Part shown: positions 9,915 through 18,806 of the stretch, one piece after another | How positions within the stretch are numbered: the first letter of the stretch is position 1 | Layout of the letters: each line of letters starts with the position of its first letter | Assembly (NCBI GenBank): GCA_035547915.1 | Contig: DASZTS010000139.1 | Span: forward strand, 62,001-126,000 | Direction of reading: 5' to 3' | Origin: DASSFG01 sp035547915 | GTDB lineage: Bacteria; Planctomycetota; Planctomycetia; Pirellulales; JAICIG01 | Length of the DNA stretch: 64,000 nt | Program-made: the position numbers and the translations under genes | Notes under the pieces: generated by a model | Told to the model about the DNA's origin: nothing | Database searches by the model: none | The model's input: the letters and a program-made list of their open reading frames with translations, nothing else

Positions 9915-10697
9915 ATGCCGATATTGAAGAATCGTGTGGCGCTCGTAACGGGAGCGGGGCGTGGCATCGGTCGTGCGATTGCCATTGCGCTAGCCGCCGA
10001 GGGAGCGAAGGTAACGGTCACGGCCCGCTCGACCGCCGAATTGGATGAGGTCGTCGACCAGATCCGCGCGGCGGGCGGCGAGAGTCACGCCCTCTCGGCC
10101 GATTTGGCCGATCGCGGCACCGCGGCGCGTGTCGTATCGCAGGTCACGCACGCTTTCGGGCCGGTGGAGATTCTCGTCAACAATGCAGGGGTCGGCAGCA
10201 GCGCCGATCCGCGGCCGCTCGTCGAATTCGACGACGCGTTCTGGGACCTCTCCCTGGCGGTGAACCTGACGGCGCCGTACCTGTTGTGTAAGGCCGTGTT
10301 GCCGGAGATGCTCGCCAGGAAATACGGTCGCATCATCACGGTTGCCTCGATTGCCGGGAAGATCGGCACTCTCCACGGCGCGGCGTATGCCGCGAGCAAG
10401 CACGGCGTGCTCGGACTGACGCGCACGCTGGCCCTGGAAGTGGCGGCGGATGGCATCACCGTGAATGCCATCTGTCCCGGCCCTGTCCACACGCGGATGA
10501 ACGACCTGCGCATCGAGTACGACGCCGCCCGGCGCGGTGTCTCCTTCGCGGAACAAGAGCGGATCCAAACCCCGCTGGGCCGCCGGCTGGAGCCGGATGA
10601 AATCGCCCCGCTGGCCGTCTACCTGGCCAGCGATGCGGCCCGCGCGGTCACGGGTCAGGCCTTCAACGTTTGTGGCGGTCTACTCATGAGCGGCTGA
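9915..10697 (+). CDS. FabG-like short-chain dehydrogenase/reductase
   Basis: This is a 260-residue classical SDR, likely an NADP-dependent ketoreductase of the 3-oxoacyl-ACP reductase type. Motifs in order: TGAGRGIGRAIA (cofactor loop), VNNAGVGSSAD, catalytic Ser in TVASIAGKIG, and Tyr/Lys in AAYAASKHGVL, followed by ICPGPVHTRM. It ends near the family-typical length. It stands alone, 81 bases after fmt and without acyl carrier or fatty-acid genes, so sugar or secondary alcohol substrates are equally possible. The gene symbol is therefore withheld. Confidence 0.88.
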   Translation: MPILKNRVALVTGAGRGIGRAIAIALAAEGAKVTVTARSTAELDEVVDQIRAAGGESHALSADLADRGTAARVVSQVTHAFGPVEILVNNAGVGSSADPRPLVEFDDAFWDLSLAVNLTAPYLLCKAVLPEMLARKYGRIITVASIAGKIGTLHGAAYAASKHGVLGLTRTLALEVAADGITVNAICPGPVHTRMNDLRIEYDAARRGVSFAEQERIQTPLGRRLEPDEIAPLAVYLASDAARAVTGQAFNVCGGLLMSG

Positions 10698-11048
10698 GGC
10701 CGACTGGCCATCGGGCACAACTCGCGGAGGCCTGTGTCCGCGGAGCGCACGGGCTTTTTGGTAGCTCAAAAAAGAACGGAGTCGTGGGCTCCGTTCCGAT
10801 TTCGACATTCGCAACGGTCGTGTCGATCGAGGCCGACACGCAGGCGGTGCACGGTTACCGCGAAGCCGCCGAATCTGCAATTCATGCACGCGGCGCGTTT
10901 GTATGACCTATAGTTTCTCGGTTTACGTCGGCCCTGTTCGATGCGCCGTTTCTCACGTAGACGCGGTACAACGACCGGTGTTGCGACGTGGACGTGCCGC
11001 GTCGGTTTGCGGAATCAGTCCAGGCCCTTCTTTCTTTTGCGGGCCGCT
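10698..11048. other. Intergenic region with a hairpin, no protein gene recognised
   Basis: About 350 bases lie between the SDR and the diguanylate cyclase. The one structured element is a hairpin at 10775-10795. If the cyclase instead starts at ATG 10941, the region shrinks by 108 bases. I see no tRNA, riboswitch or plausible small ORF with a ribosome site. Confidence 0.45.
10765..10795 (-). terminator. Possible minus-strand intrinsic terminator without an obvious upstream gene
   Basis: Arms AACGGAG (10775-10781) and CTCCGTT (10789-10795) form a perfect 7-bp stem with a 7-base loop. Read on the minus strand, the stem is followed by CTTTTTTGAG, which fits an intrinsic terminator. On the plus strand the same hairpin has only a weak T tract. 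Flanking genes are both plus-strand, so any terminated minus-strand transcript would be non-coding. Confidence 0.4.
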
Positions 11049-11891
11049 ATGGTAGCGTGCATGTTACTCGCCATCTTGGCATTTGTGGTGGGCGCGGCCT
11101 TGATGCACGCTTTCCACACACGGCGTGCGCCCGCTGCGGAAGCTGCACCGCCGGGCAACTCTCCCATGGCGGAGCATGCCGAGTTGGCGGCCCTGGCGGC
11201 GGCCAGCATGTTCAAGGTGAGCCGCGGTTTGCAGACCGAACTGGCCCGAGCCCGCGAAGAGGTTTGTGCCGAGAGGGAAAGATCGGAAACGCTCTCGACC
11301 GAGGCACGCACCGACAAGCTCACGGATTTGCCCAATCGCCGTGTGTTCGACGAGGAATTGCAGCACCGCATCGACGTGTGGAAGACGACGCGGCAGAAGC
11401 CCGTATCGCTGATGCTCATCGACGTCGACCATTTCAAACAGCTCAACGACCGATATGGACATGACGCCGGCGATGCCGCGCTGCAATGGCTGGCTCGCAA
11501 GGCGCGGGCCCATGTGGGCGAGGCCGGCCTGGCGGTCCGCTACGGCGGCGAAGAATTCGCCGTGATCGTTTCGGCCTCTCAACCGGTCGAGGCCGCCGTG
11601 GAGTTGGCCGAAAAGGTGCGGCTGGCCATCGCAGCCGAGCCGTTCCAATACAACGGATTGTCGCTCCCCATCACGGCCAGCGTGGGGTTGGCCGCGTCGT
11701 TGGTCGACGAAGGGGGGAAGCCGTTGGCACGACGGGCCGATGAAGCGCTCTACGCCGCCAAGAGGAACGGCCGGAACCGCGTCTATCTGCACGACGGCTT
11801 CGAGTGCATTCCCTTTCCCATCAAGGCGGCTCCCGCCGAAAAGGGCCGCCCAATGTGGCAAAAGCTGACGGTTCCGGCTACAACTGGGTGA
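11049..11891 (+). CDS. Membrane-anchored diguanylate cyclase (GGDEF)
   Basis: The 280-residue protein has one N-terminal membrane helix (about residues 1-22), a helical linker (LQTELARAREEVCAERERSE) and a GGDEF domain that makes cyclic di-GMP from two GTP. The domain begins DKLTDLPNRRVFDEEL, includes LMLIDVDHFKQLNDRYGHDA and has the intact active-site motif RYGGEEFAVIV. There is no RxxD inhibitory site five residues before GGEEF, so product feedback inhibition is not expected. No sensor domain is evident between the membrane and the linker. The start is uncertain: ATG 11049 places the membrane helix at the N-terminus, whereas ATG 10941 adds 36 basic residues. Confidence 0.85.
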   Translation: MVACMLLAILAFVVGAALMHAFHTRRAPAAEAAPPGNSPMAEHAELAALAAASMFKVSRGLQTELARAREEVCAERERSETLSTEARTDKLTDLPNRRVFDEELQHRIDVWKTTRQKPVSLMLIDVDHFKQLNDRYGHDAGDAALQWLARKARAHVGEAGLAVRYGGEEFAVIVSASQPVEAAVELAEKVRLAIAAEPFQYNGLSLPITASVGLAASLVDEGGKPLARRADEALYAAKRNGRNRVYLHDGFECIPFPIKAAPAEKGRPMWQKLTVPATTG

Positions 11892-11946
11892 CTTGTACGG
11901 CGTCCCGCGTCGGACGCACGCCGTTTCCTTCGTCGAGGCCGTTGCC

Positions 11947-13263
11947 ATGAACTGTACTCCGTCGGGATCGTCGTCTCGCCACAGCCGCCGCGGCTTTCTA
12001 CGCAAGGGGGCGGCGCTCGCCGCCGGAGCGATCGGGGCACCGCTCATCATTCCGCGCCACGTGCTGGCCGAGTCTGGTAAGCCCGGCGCGAACGACCGCA
12101 TCACCGTGGGAGCGATCGGTGTGGGCGGCAGGGCGAGCCTGTTGTTGCAACAGCTTCCCGAATCGGCCCAGATCGTGGCGCTCAGCGATTGCAACCTGCC
12201 GCGGGCCGAGGCGTTCAAGGCCAAGGCGCAGAAGGATTGGCCCGTCTACCAGGACTATCGCAAGATTCTCGACCGCAAGGATATCGACGCGGTGATCGTC
12301 GCCACCGGCGAGTTTCAACGTGTTTTGCCTTGCATTCACGCCTGTCAGGCGGGCAAGGACGTCTACGCCGAGAAGCCGCTGACGCTTTACGTGCGCGAGG
12401 GGCGGGCACTCGTCGATGCCGTGCGCCGCACCGGCCGCATCTTGCAGGTCGGTTCGCAACAACGGTCGATGGCCATGAACCGTATCGCCTGCGAGCTTGT
12501 CCGCAGCGGCGGGTTGGGCAAGGTGCTCGAAGTGCGGGCGATCAACTACCCCGGAGCGCAAGCTTCGCCGGCCGAGCCCTTTCCTGAGATGCCCGTGCCG
12601 GCCGGTCTCGATTGGAGCATGTGGCTGAACCAGGCCGCCGACCGCCCCTACCATCCCGACTGGATGGGTTGGATGCGTTGGCGCGATTTCGCGGGCGGCG
12701 AGATGACGAACTGGGGCGCTCATGGCGTCGACCAGATTCAGTGGGCATTGGGCATGGATGACAGGGGGCCCTCCGAGATGCGGCCCCTTTCGCCGGGCTC
12801 GAACGGTCAGGTGGCGATGCGCTATCCGAACGGTGTCGAAGTCAATTTCGTGATCGAGCCGGGGCGCGGTCCGATGGGGGGCGCGGTCTTTATTTGCGAG
12901 AAGGGCAAGCTGGAGATCAATCGCAACAAGTTCACCTCGAATCCGCCCGAAATCGCCGAGGAATTGAAAAAGAAGGTCAACGTCGACGAAGAGGAACGCA
13001 AGTGGAGCGACCAGCTTGCCCTGTGGCAGGCCCGTTGGCACATGCAGAACTGGTTGGACTGCATGCGCAGCCGCGAGACACCGGTGGCCGACGTGGAGAT
13101 CGGACACCGCTCGATCTCGGTTTGCCACCTGGCCAACATCACCCGCGCCGTGGGACACGAGCTGCGCTGGGATGCCGCTCGCGAGCAATTCATCGACGAC
13201 GACAAGGCCAATGCCTTGCTCGACCGTCCGCGCCGCAAGGGCTTTGAGCTGCCGACCGTATAA
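11947..13263 (+). CDS. Tat-exported Gfo/Idh/MocA oxidoreductase
   Basis: This 438-residue protein has a twin-arginine signal (HSRRGFLRKGAALAAGAIGA) ending near PRHVLAES, so it is predicted to be exported folded with its nucleotide cofactor. The Rossmann fold follows (TVGAIGVGGRASLL), then the family motif KDVYAEKPLTLYV. The C-terminal domain is of the planctomycete type, with GEMTNWGAHGVDQIQWALGM supplying a conserved His. Such exported oxidoreductases are abundant in planctomycetes and are presumed to act on periplasmic sugars. I start at ATG 11947, just before the signal. No sugar-specific neighbours are present. Confidence 0.88.
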   Translation: MNCTPSGSSSRHSRRGFLRKGAALAAGAIGAPLIIPRHVLAESGKPGANDRITVGAIGVGGRASLLLQQLPESAQIVALSDCNLPRAEAFKAKAQKDWPVYQDYRKILDRKDIDAVIVATGEFQRVLPCIHACQAGKDVYAEKPLTLYVREGRALVDAVRRTGRILQVGSQQRSMAMNRIACELVRSGGLGKVLEVRAINYPGAQASPAEPFPEMPVPAGLDWSMWLNQAADRPYHPDWMGWMRWRDFAGGEMTNWGAHGVDQIQWALGMDDRGPSEMRPLSPGSNGQVAMRYPNGVEVNFVIEPGRGPMGGAVFICEKGKLEINRNKFTSNPPEIAEELKKKVNVDEEERKWSDQLALWQARWHMQNWLDCMRSRETPVADVEIGHRSISVCHLANITRAVGHELRWDAAREQFIDDDKANALLDRPRRKGFELPTV

Positions 13264-13425
13264 CAGGTCGTGCTCAAGGTGGGCGGGATCTGTGTCTGCC
13301 GTGCAGGCTGCGGCCTGACCGCCCAACATCGGCCGTTTGGCAGCCCGATCGCCTGTGTACCCTGGCCGATTATCTCACGGCGAATCCGTCAGCCGAACTG
13401 TACGGGGGAATCGCCCGGCAGAGAA

Positions 13426-14454
13426 CTACTGGCCGACCTTGCGTACCGCCTCTTGTTCATCCGAGGTGGGTGCGGCCGGCTGTACCGATTGTGATTCGGC
13501 AGAATCCGCCGGCTGCTGCACATTCGCGGCAACGGCCGTGGGTACCGGTTTCGGTCCTGCGTGGCCCATCAGGCTCCGCAACTCATCCAGGGCGGTGACG
13601 GAGCCCGGCTCCAGCGATTGCACGGTTTCGGGAACGTCGCCCGTAGCCGGCGAGCAGACGACGACTTGCGAGTCACCCACGACGCTCAGGTGATTCCCCT
13701 CGACCACCAGCCCTGTGCCTTCGTCGATTCCCAGACCGACCAGATTGGGATGGGAACCGAGCACCTTCAACAGGCGGCCCTGGCGGTTGCGCTTCAGGAA
13801 ATGCTGATCAACCACCGTGCCGGGCAAGAAGCCGAATCCCGGACCGGTTTCCACTTCGGGCTTGTCGCGACGGATCATGACCGGAGACATGATGGCCGCG
13901 CCGGCCGACGTACCACCGACCACCCCCGACCGGGCGAGCACGCCCCGGATCTCCTTTTCGGTGACAGTGCCGAGGTAGGTCTCGGTCAACCAGTTCTGGT
14001 TGCCGCCCACAAACCAGACGCCCGTGGCCTGGCGCAGCGGTTGGGCGAACTCGGGATCGTCGGCCGTCCGACGCGAGCGGGTGTGCAAGATAGTTAAGCT
14101 GGCCAGTTTTTGCTCATGCCAAAAGCTGAGCTTGCCCTCCATCTTGTCGGTATCGGCGTAGACGCTGGCCGTGGTGATGACCACCACATGGGCCGCGGGA
14201 CCGCCAGCCAATTCGATGAACCGGTTGCGGAGCTGGATTGGCAGCACGCCGCCGCCACAAATCACGAGTTTGCCGCTCGACGATTCGTCAGGCTGTTTTG
14301 CCGGGGGGGCCACTTCATCCGCCGCGCTTGGGGCGACGAGCAGAGTCAATGAGCCGAGCATCGTCACGATCGCCAGCCCATATCGCCGCCGCATCTCGCG
14401 ACGGCGGGCTCGAAGGCTTGCGATAGTATTTCCCGTGTCGATGGCGGCATCCAT
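13426..14454 (-). CDS. Cyanophycinase-like S51 family peptidase
   Basis: This 342-residue protein has an N-terminal hydrophobic segment (GLAIVTMLGSLTLLVAPSAA), which is a probable signal peptide. A class-I glutamine amidotransferase-like S51 domain follows. Landmarks are KLVICGGGVLPIQLRNRF, FVGGNQNWLTETY and the nucleophile elbow VVGGTSAGAAIMS with the catalytic Ser. Known relatives cleave cyanophycin (a beta-Asp-Arg polymer) or alpha-aspartyl dipeptides. Without cyanophycin synthetase nearby, the substrate is open. ATG 14454 is chosen because AAGGAGG precedes it by six bases; the frame could start 45 bases earlier. The Pro/Ala/Gln-rich tail of about 50 residues is unusual for the family. Confidence 0.85.
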   Translation of the reverse strand: MDAAIDTGNTIASLRARRREMRRRYGLAIVTMLGSLTLLVAPSAADEVAPPAKQPDESSSGKLVICGGGVLPIQLRNRFIELAGGPAAHVVVITTASVYADTDKMEGKLSFWHEQKLASLTILHTRSRRTADDPEFAQPLRQATGVWFVGGNQNWLTETYLGTVTEKEIRGVLARSGVVGGTSAGAAIMSPVMIRRDKPEVETGPGFGFLPGTVVDQHFLKRNRQGRLLKVLGSHPNLVGLGIDEGTGLVVEGNHLSVVGDSQVVVCSPATGDVPETVQSLEPGSVTALDELRSLMGHAGPKPVPTAVAANVQQPADSAESQSVQPAAPTSDEQEAVRKVGQ

Positions 14455-14561
14455 GCCTGTCCTCCTTGATGGTCGGGTAGGGATTCGCGTTGGAACCATA
14501 CGTTGTTGCGGATTTCACCAGACGGATCAACCCCAGGTGATACGTTCCCCACACCGGGCAT

Positions 14562-14591
14562 ACTATACTATGGCGCGGCTCGAGCCAACAA
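14562..14591 (-). promoter_or_regulatory. Possible sigma-70-type promoter for the cyanophycinase-like gene
   Basis: On the minus strand, TTGTTG (14586-14591) and TATAGT (14562-14567) are separated by 18 bases. Transcription would begin about 100 bases upstream of the start codon at 14454. The -35 box is imperfect. Confidence 0.3.
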
Positions 14592-14688
14592 TTTTTCGGG
14601 TAAAAACCCCCGCTGCTGGCCTATTCCTTGCAAGTTTTTCACCGTACGTTCAGGTTTTACCGGCTTTAGCTCGGCTCACGCACAAAAG

Positions 14689-15009
14689 ATGGCGATTGGC
14701 ACGATAAAAAAACTGTTCGTCGATAAGCACTGCGGATTCATCGCTGTGGCGCAAGGCCCCGACGTCTTTTTCCACGGAACCACCGTCACAGCCGGCAACG
14801 ACTTTCGTTCGTTGGCGGTGGGCCAACGCGTGGAGTACGAACTGGATACCCAGGATCAGGCCGACGATCGGGGGCCGCGGGCCGCGCGGGTGCGCCCCTT
14901 GGGTGGGGCGGCGCCGGCGGCCGCACCGCCGCCGGGCGAGTTCCGGCCGCTGCGCCGTCATCGTGCGGCACGCGCCAAGAAACCGACCTGGCGGAACAAG
15001 TCCGATTGA
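14689..15009 (+). CDS. Cold-shock-domain protein with basic tail
   Basis: The 106-residue protein starts with a single cold-shock domain (MAIGTIKKLFVDKHCGFIAV, then DVFFHGTTVTAGNDFRSL and VGQRVEYELD) that binds single-stranded RNA or DNA. RNP-like positions GFI and VFFH are present, although the usual FGF of RNP1 is reduced to CGF. A Pro/Ala/Arg-rich tail of about 35 residues ends in KKPTWRNKSD and would be disordered and basic. Plain CspA proteins are about 70 residues, so the tail is an addition. The gene converges with the rhomboid-like gene, 13 bases away. Confidence 0.85.
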   Translation: MAIGTIKKLFVDKHCGFIAVAQGPDVFFHGTTVTAGNDFRSLAVGQRVEYELDTQDQADDRGPRAARVRPLGGAAPAAAPPPGEFRPLRRHRAARAKKPTWRNKSD

Positions 15010-15022
15010 GCGGGCAACGGCC

Positions 15023-16186
15023 CTACTTCGGTTTCAGCTTCTCTTGCGCCGATTTTGCCGCGGCCGCCAACTCGGCATCGATTTCTTCGTCCAAGCGGTC
15101 GGCCTCGGCAAATTGCGCGGCGGCGCTCTGCATGCCCTCTGCGCTGTCAGTCGCTAACGAATCGATCATCAGATTCCACCCCTTGTCGCGGAGCTTGATC
15201 GATTCGAGTGTCAGCTTCACCAATTCGCCCGCTTTGCCGCCGATCTTGCGGCGATCGAGCTCTTCGGCGAGTTTCTCGGCCCGTCGCCATGGCACGACAA
15301 CCTTCGTGCCCAGGATTCCAGCCAGTTCCTTGGCGTCGATCCGATCGTGGGCGAAGTCGTCGCTCGCCGTCCGATATGCGTCGATCGCCTGACTCTGAGC
15401 TTCGCGTATCCGGTCGAACTCGGCCGACGGATCGGGGCGCGCAATATAAGCGGCCAAGATGACGAGTATCAATCCCGCCGCGGCCAGGACCGAGTTTCGC
15501 GACCAGCGGCGAGGTCGTGCCTCCGTACCGAACGGCTGTGAAAGGATCAGACCGCCGACAAAGCCGGCGGCCAATCCCGACAGAAAGCCGACCGCGTCGA
15601 GCCGCTGGCGATAAAGTCCGACGCCGACGTTGTAGCCGAGAAACAGGAACGTGCTCGCTCGAAGTCGGTTCAGCGCCTGGATGGGAACGATGCCCGGTGC
15701 CCGGCAGTAGAATGCCCCGACCGCACCGATCAGGCCGGCGATCGGGCCGGTACTACCGGCGAGCACGGTTTCGGGCTGCCACCGAACGGCCATCAGGCTG
15801 CTGCCAAAACCCGTGGTCAGGTAGAGCATGGCGAAGCCGATGTGACCGAAAAAGCGCTCCAGCCAACCGCCGTACTGCCAGAGCGCCCACTGGTTCACGA
15901 GCAATTGCACCAGGCCGACGTGCAGGAAACAGCAGGTCACCAGTCGCCAACCTTCGCCGTGCGTTGTGAGCGGTCCGTAATTGGCACCCCATGCGCGCAG
16001 CGAGTCGCCCGTCGGGGCGAACCAATCGACGCCGCTCACCACGCTCAGAATCCAGACCAACACGTTCACGGCCACGATGGCGGCCGTTACGGGGGCGAAG
16101 CGGGCGGCTTCCTTCAATCGGCGGTCGAACTCGACCAGCCGTTCCCGTGCTTCGGTCGTGGCGGAGTTGGATTTCGCCTTGGTCAT
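15023..16186 (-). CDS. Rhomboid-fold membrane protein lacking catalytic residues
   Basis: The 387-residue protein has about six membrane helices in residues 30-250 in the order of rhomboid proteases, then a long soluble helical tail (about 135 residues, charged, ending KSAQEKLKPK). Rhomboid landmarks are recognisable: FLHVGLVQLLVNQWALW for helix 2, AGSTGPIAGLIGA where active rhomboids have AGASGAIFG, and AVGFLSGLAAGF where they have FAHLGGLIGGF. By this alignment the nucleophile Ser is Thr and the catalytic His is Phe. The second His of the helix-2 HxxxH motif is Gln. It is therefore predicted to be a pseudoprotease, which in other systems binds and routes clients. ATG 16186 overlaps the stop of the M81 gene (ATGA). 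Confidence 0.8.
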   Translation of the reverse strand: MTKAKSNSATTEARERLVEFDRRLKEAARFAPVTAAIVAVNVLVWILSVVSGVDWFAPTGDSLRAWGANYGPLTTHGEGWRLVTCCFLHVGLVQLLVNQWALWQYGGWLERFFGHIGFAMLYLTTGFGSSLMAVRWQPETVLAGSTGPIAGLIGAVGAFYCRAPGIVPIQALNRLRASTFLFLGYNVGVGLYRQRLDAVGFLSGLAAGFVGGLILSQPFGTEARPRRWSRNSVLAAAGLILVILAAYIARPDPSAEFDRIREAQSQAIDAYRTASDDFAHDRIDAKELAGILGTKVVVPWRRAEKLAEELDRRKIGGKAGELVKLTLESIKLRDKGWNLMIDSLATDSAEGMQSAAAQFAEADRLDEEIDAELAAAAKSAQEKLKPK

Positions 16187-17667
16187 TCGCCGTCTAACGG
16201 GAAAATCGGTCGCCGCACGTGCCGGTAGGGGAGCGAGCGCAAGTCGCTCGCGCAGGGACCGGGCGTGGCCACCATGTAGCTGGCCGCCGCGATGGGCGAA
16301 TAAGCGCGGCGATGCGCCACCGCAGCCTTCACGCCGATCACAAACATCTTTTCCGGCGTGACGCCCTGGCTGCGCCATTGCCCCAGGTCGAACGGTGGTG
16401 TGCGACGGCTGGTCAACAGGATGGTCAGCCCCTCATGTTGCACCACGGCCGAAGGACCCATGTCAAACCGCGCACCCGACATCGATGCCAGGTGGCTTTG
16501 GGGATCTTCGAGCCTGAACTGCCCATTACTGCGAGAAAGAAGCTGCACGTCCAAAGTAAGTGGCGGCCCGCAGAGGGGATGCCCCTTGCCGCCCACGTCG
16601 AGTTTTATGCGTCCGCCGATCGGCACGTCGCCCAGGCTGGCAACCGACTGCGCATCGCACAGCGCGACGGCCGCTGGGCCGATCCGACGCTCGACCAACG
16701 TACGGGCGACGGCCGTGCCGTCGCCTGGCGCTCCGGCTCCGATATTGTCGGACGGCTCGACGAGCAGCACCGGGCCACGCTCGTGCTGGCCGAGACGGTC
16801 GAGCGCGTCGGAGAGCGGCATTTCCAGACGAATACCCTGCTGACGGTGGTCGAGTGCCCAGCGGCTCAAGTGCCGCAACTGGACCGCCGCGTCTTCGGGG
16901 TTGCCGAGCGTCACGGCCGTGAAGCTGACTCCCGTATCGGGCGTATCTGCGAACGAGAAACCGGCATACACGTTGACGGCCAGAAAATGCGGCTCGTCGA
17001 CTTCGAGGTTACGCGCCGCGGCTTCCAGCGTCGCCATGGGGTTGTCGGCCGTTCCGGTGCCGGTGGGCGGCCACATCAACGGCGGGTGGTTCCAGACCGT
17101 GACCGGCCGTTCGCCCGTTTGCATCAAGCGGTGTAAAAGACCGGACGCGTCGGTGGCAGCCCGCCGGGCATCGGCATGCGGGTTTTCGCGGTAAGCAATG
17201 AGCCCGTTCGTGTAGATGGCCATCTGCTCGGTGAAATTTGCATGTAGATCGAGCACGCCGCAGATAGGCAGTGTGGCCGCGCCGGGCAAACCGCGTATCC
17301 GGCGCACAAGTTCGCCTTCGACATCGAGATACGACTCGGTTACCATGCCACCGTGCAAGACGAGCATGATGCCATCGACGCCCCGCGCGAGGGCTGGTTC
17401 GGCCACGGCGGTAAAATCGTGCCAGAACTGCTCCCAGACGGTGTCGGCCACGGTCGGGCCCGGTGTGGCCCGGTAATCGGCGATGGGGGTCAGAGACCAA
17501 TCGTAGCCGTCGGCCGCTTCCAAGATGCCCGCCAGCGGTGACCCGTCGCCCGCGGCGGCCAGCATTTCCTTGCCGCGGCGAATCTGAAAGTCGTCCAGGG
17601 AGGTATGTCCCTCCAGAAACGTGTGCGTTTCGTGAAACAAGCCGGCCAGGAGGACCCGTTTATCCAT
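16183..17667 (-). CDS. M81 family (MlrC/microcystinase C-like) metallopeptidase
   Basis: This 494-residue protein starts RVLLAGLFHETHTFLEGHTS, the characteristic opening of MlrC-like proteins. Probable zinc ligands are the DxH pair in GVLDLHANFTEQM and the His in AYRENPHADARRA. The C-terminal MlrC domain contains LLVEPSDNIGAGAPGDGT and a long beta-rich end. MlrC of sphingomonads cleaves linearised microcystin and nodularin peptides. In genomes without mlrA-B-D, as apparently here, relatives probably handle other D-amino-acid or isopeptide-containing peptides. No signal peptide is seen. The last four bases overlap the rhomboid-like gene, implying a two-gene operon. Confidence 0.88.
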   Translation of the reverse strand: MDKRVLLAGLFHETHTFLEGHTSLDDFQIRRGKEMLAAAGDGSPLAGILEAADGYDWSLTPIADYRATPGPTVADTVWEQFWHDFTAVAEPALARGVDGIMLVLHGGMVTESYLDVEGELVRRIRGLPGAATLPICGVLDLHANFTEQMAIYTNGLIAYRENPHADARRAATDASGLLHRLMQTGERPVTVWNHPPLMWPPTGTGTADNPMATLEAAARNLEVDEPHFLAVNVYAGFSFADTPDTGVSFTAVTLGNPEDAAVQLRHLSRWALDHRQQGIRLEMPLSDALDRLGQHERGPVLLVEPSDNIGAGAPGDGTAVARTLVERRIGPAAVALCDAQSVASLGDVPIGGRIKLDVGGKGHPLCGPPLTLDVQLLSRSNGQFRLEDPQSHLASMSGARFDMGPSAVVQHEGLTILLTSRRTPPFDLGQWRSQGVTPEKMFVIGVKAAVAHRRAYSPIAAASYMVATPGPCASDLRSLPYRHVRRPIFPLDGE

Positions 17668-17805
17668 GTTGTCTCATATCGGTTATTGTCTCTCCCTATC
17701 ATACCAGCCCGGATCCATCCCTCATGCCACGGCGCGTGAAATAGGGTATGGTACTTGCAACCCCAACCTACCCGGACTGAGGGCAACTTGTCACTGGATA
17801 ACCAC

Positions 17806-18657
17806 ATGAACCTGATTGCCCGCCGCGCTCGATGGTTGCCGCTGGCCGCGCTGCTCGTGCTGTCCGGGTGCTCAGAACCCTCGTCGCCGTCGCAACCCAC
17901 GGGGCCTGTCGTCAAGCCGGCCACTACCACCGAGGCCGATGCGGAAAAGCCGGCCGAAAAGCCGGCTAAGAATGGGCTCGATCGGGCCTTGGCCTTGGCT
18001 CAGAAGTCGCTCGACCGGCTGGAAAAGATCAAGGACTATACGGCCGTTTTCTCTAAACGGGAGCGTGTCGGCGACGCACTGCTGGGCGAGGAACGCAATG
18101 AGATAAAGCTGCGTCACGAGCCGTTCAGCGTTTACCTGCGAGTGATCGAGCCGTCGTCGTCGGCGGGGCAGGAAGTCATCTATGTGACCGGCAAGAATGA
18201 TGGCAATTTGATCGCGCACACCACGGGCTTCGGCAGCAGCGTCATCGGCCGCGTGAGCCTCGACCCGCACGGTCTCATCGCCACGCGTGGAAACCGCTAT
18301 ACGATCAAGGACGTCGGCCTCAAAAACCTCGTCAACAAGTTGTTGGAGCTAGGCCGCCGCAAGGAATTGTTCCGCGAGAGCACGGTCAAGATCGAGCCTG
18401 TGGAGTTCTCCGAGCGTCCTTGTACGCAGGTGGAAATCAGCAGCCCGCGCCCGGTCGGAGATTTCCGATTGGCGATCGCGCGGATCGTGCTCGATGACGA
18501 ATGGAACGTGCCGGTGCACTTCGAATCGCACGAATGGAAGCCCGGAGCAACCAAGCCGATCTTGAGTGAGACCTACTCGTACTACGAGCTGAAATTCGAC
18601 GTCGGCCTGACCGATCGTGACTTCGACCCCGACAATCCCGCCTACTCGTTCCCCTAG
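17806..18657 (+). CDS. DUF1571-type lipoprotein
   Basis: This 283-residue protein has a lipoprotein signal (WLPLAALLVLSGCSEP, cleavage before Cys) and a Pro/Ala/Lys-rich linker. A LolA-like beta domain typical of planctomycete DUF1571 proteins follows, with KIKDYTAVFSKRERVGDALL, SVYLRVIEPSSSAGQEVIYV and later FDVGLTDRDFDPDNPAYSF. Related LolA-fold proteins bind lipid or lipoprotein acyl chains in the periplasm; this role is inferred from the fold. ATG 17806 puts the signal peptide at the terminus; an upstream in-frame start at 17755 would add 17 polar residues. Confidence 0.85.
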   Translation: MNLIARRARWLPLAALLVLSGCSEPSSPSQPTGPVVKPATTTEADAEKPAEKPAKNGLDRALALAQKSLDRLEKIKDYTAVFSKRERVGDALLGEERNEIKLRHEPFSVYLRVIEPSSSAGQEVIYVTGKNDGNLIAHTTGFGSSVIGRVSLDPHGLIATRGNRYTIKDVGLKNLVNKLLELGRRKELFRESTVKIEPVEFSERPCTQVEISSPRPVGDFRLAIARIVLDDEWNVPVHFESHEWKPGATKPILSETYSYYELKFDVGLTDRDFDPDNPAYSFP

Positions 18658-18709
18658 AACGGTCACTTGCCGCCGCCCGAACCCGCGTGCGGGCGCCTGT
18701 AGTCGTCTG

Positions 18710-18802
18710 AGAGGGGGGAAACGGGTCCCGCATGCGAAGAATCGGCCTGAAACACGGGTTTTTGTTTTGGGGCGCCAGACCGCTTTTTGGCAGTGGCTCT
18801 TA
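18710..18802. repeat. Dispersed intergenic palindromic repeat, copy A (degenerate)
   Basis: This is a diverged copy of the family described at 23629-23732. The left end AGAGGGGGGAAACGGG and right end TTTTTGGCAGTGGCTCTTA resemble the family termini, with GAAGAATCGGCCTGAAAC in the middle. It lies 53 bases after the DUF1571 stop and ends just before the MgtC-like start, and so carries that gene's ribosome-binding region. Confidence 0.5.
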
Positions 18803-18806
18803 AAAA

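Noticed and set aside
16234..16258. GCGAGCGCAAGTCGCTCGC palindrome near the end of the M81 gene
   Set aside because: It is inside coding sequence for both frame and protein continuity and shows no terminator tail; likely a codon-level coincidence.
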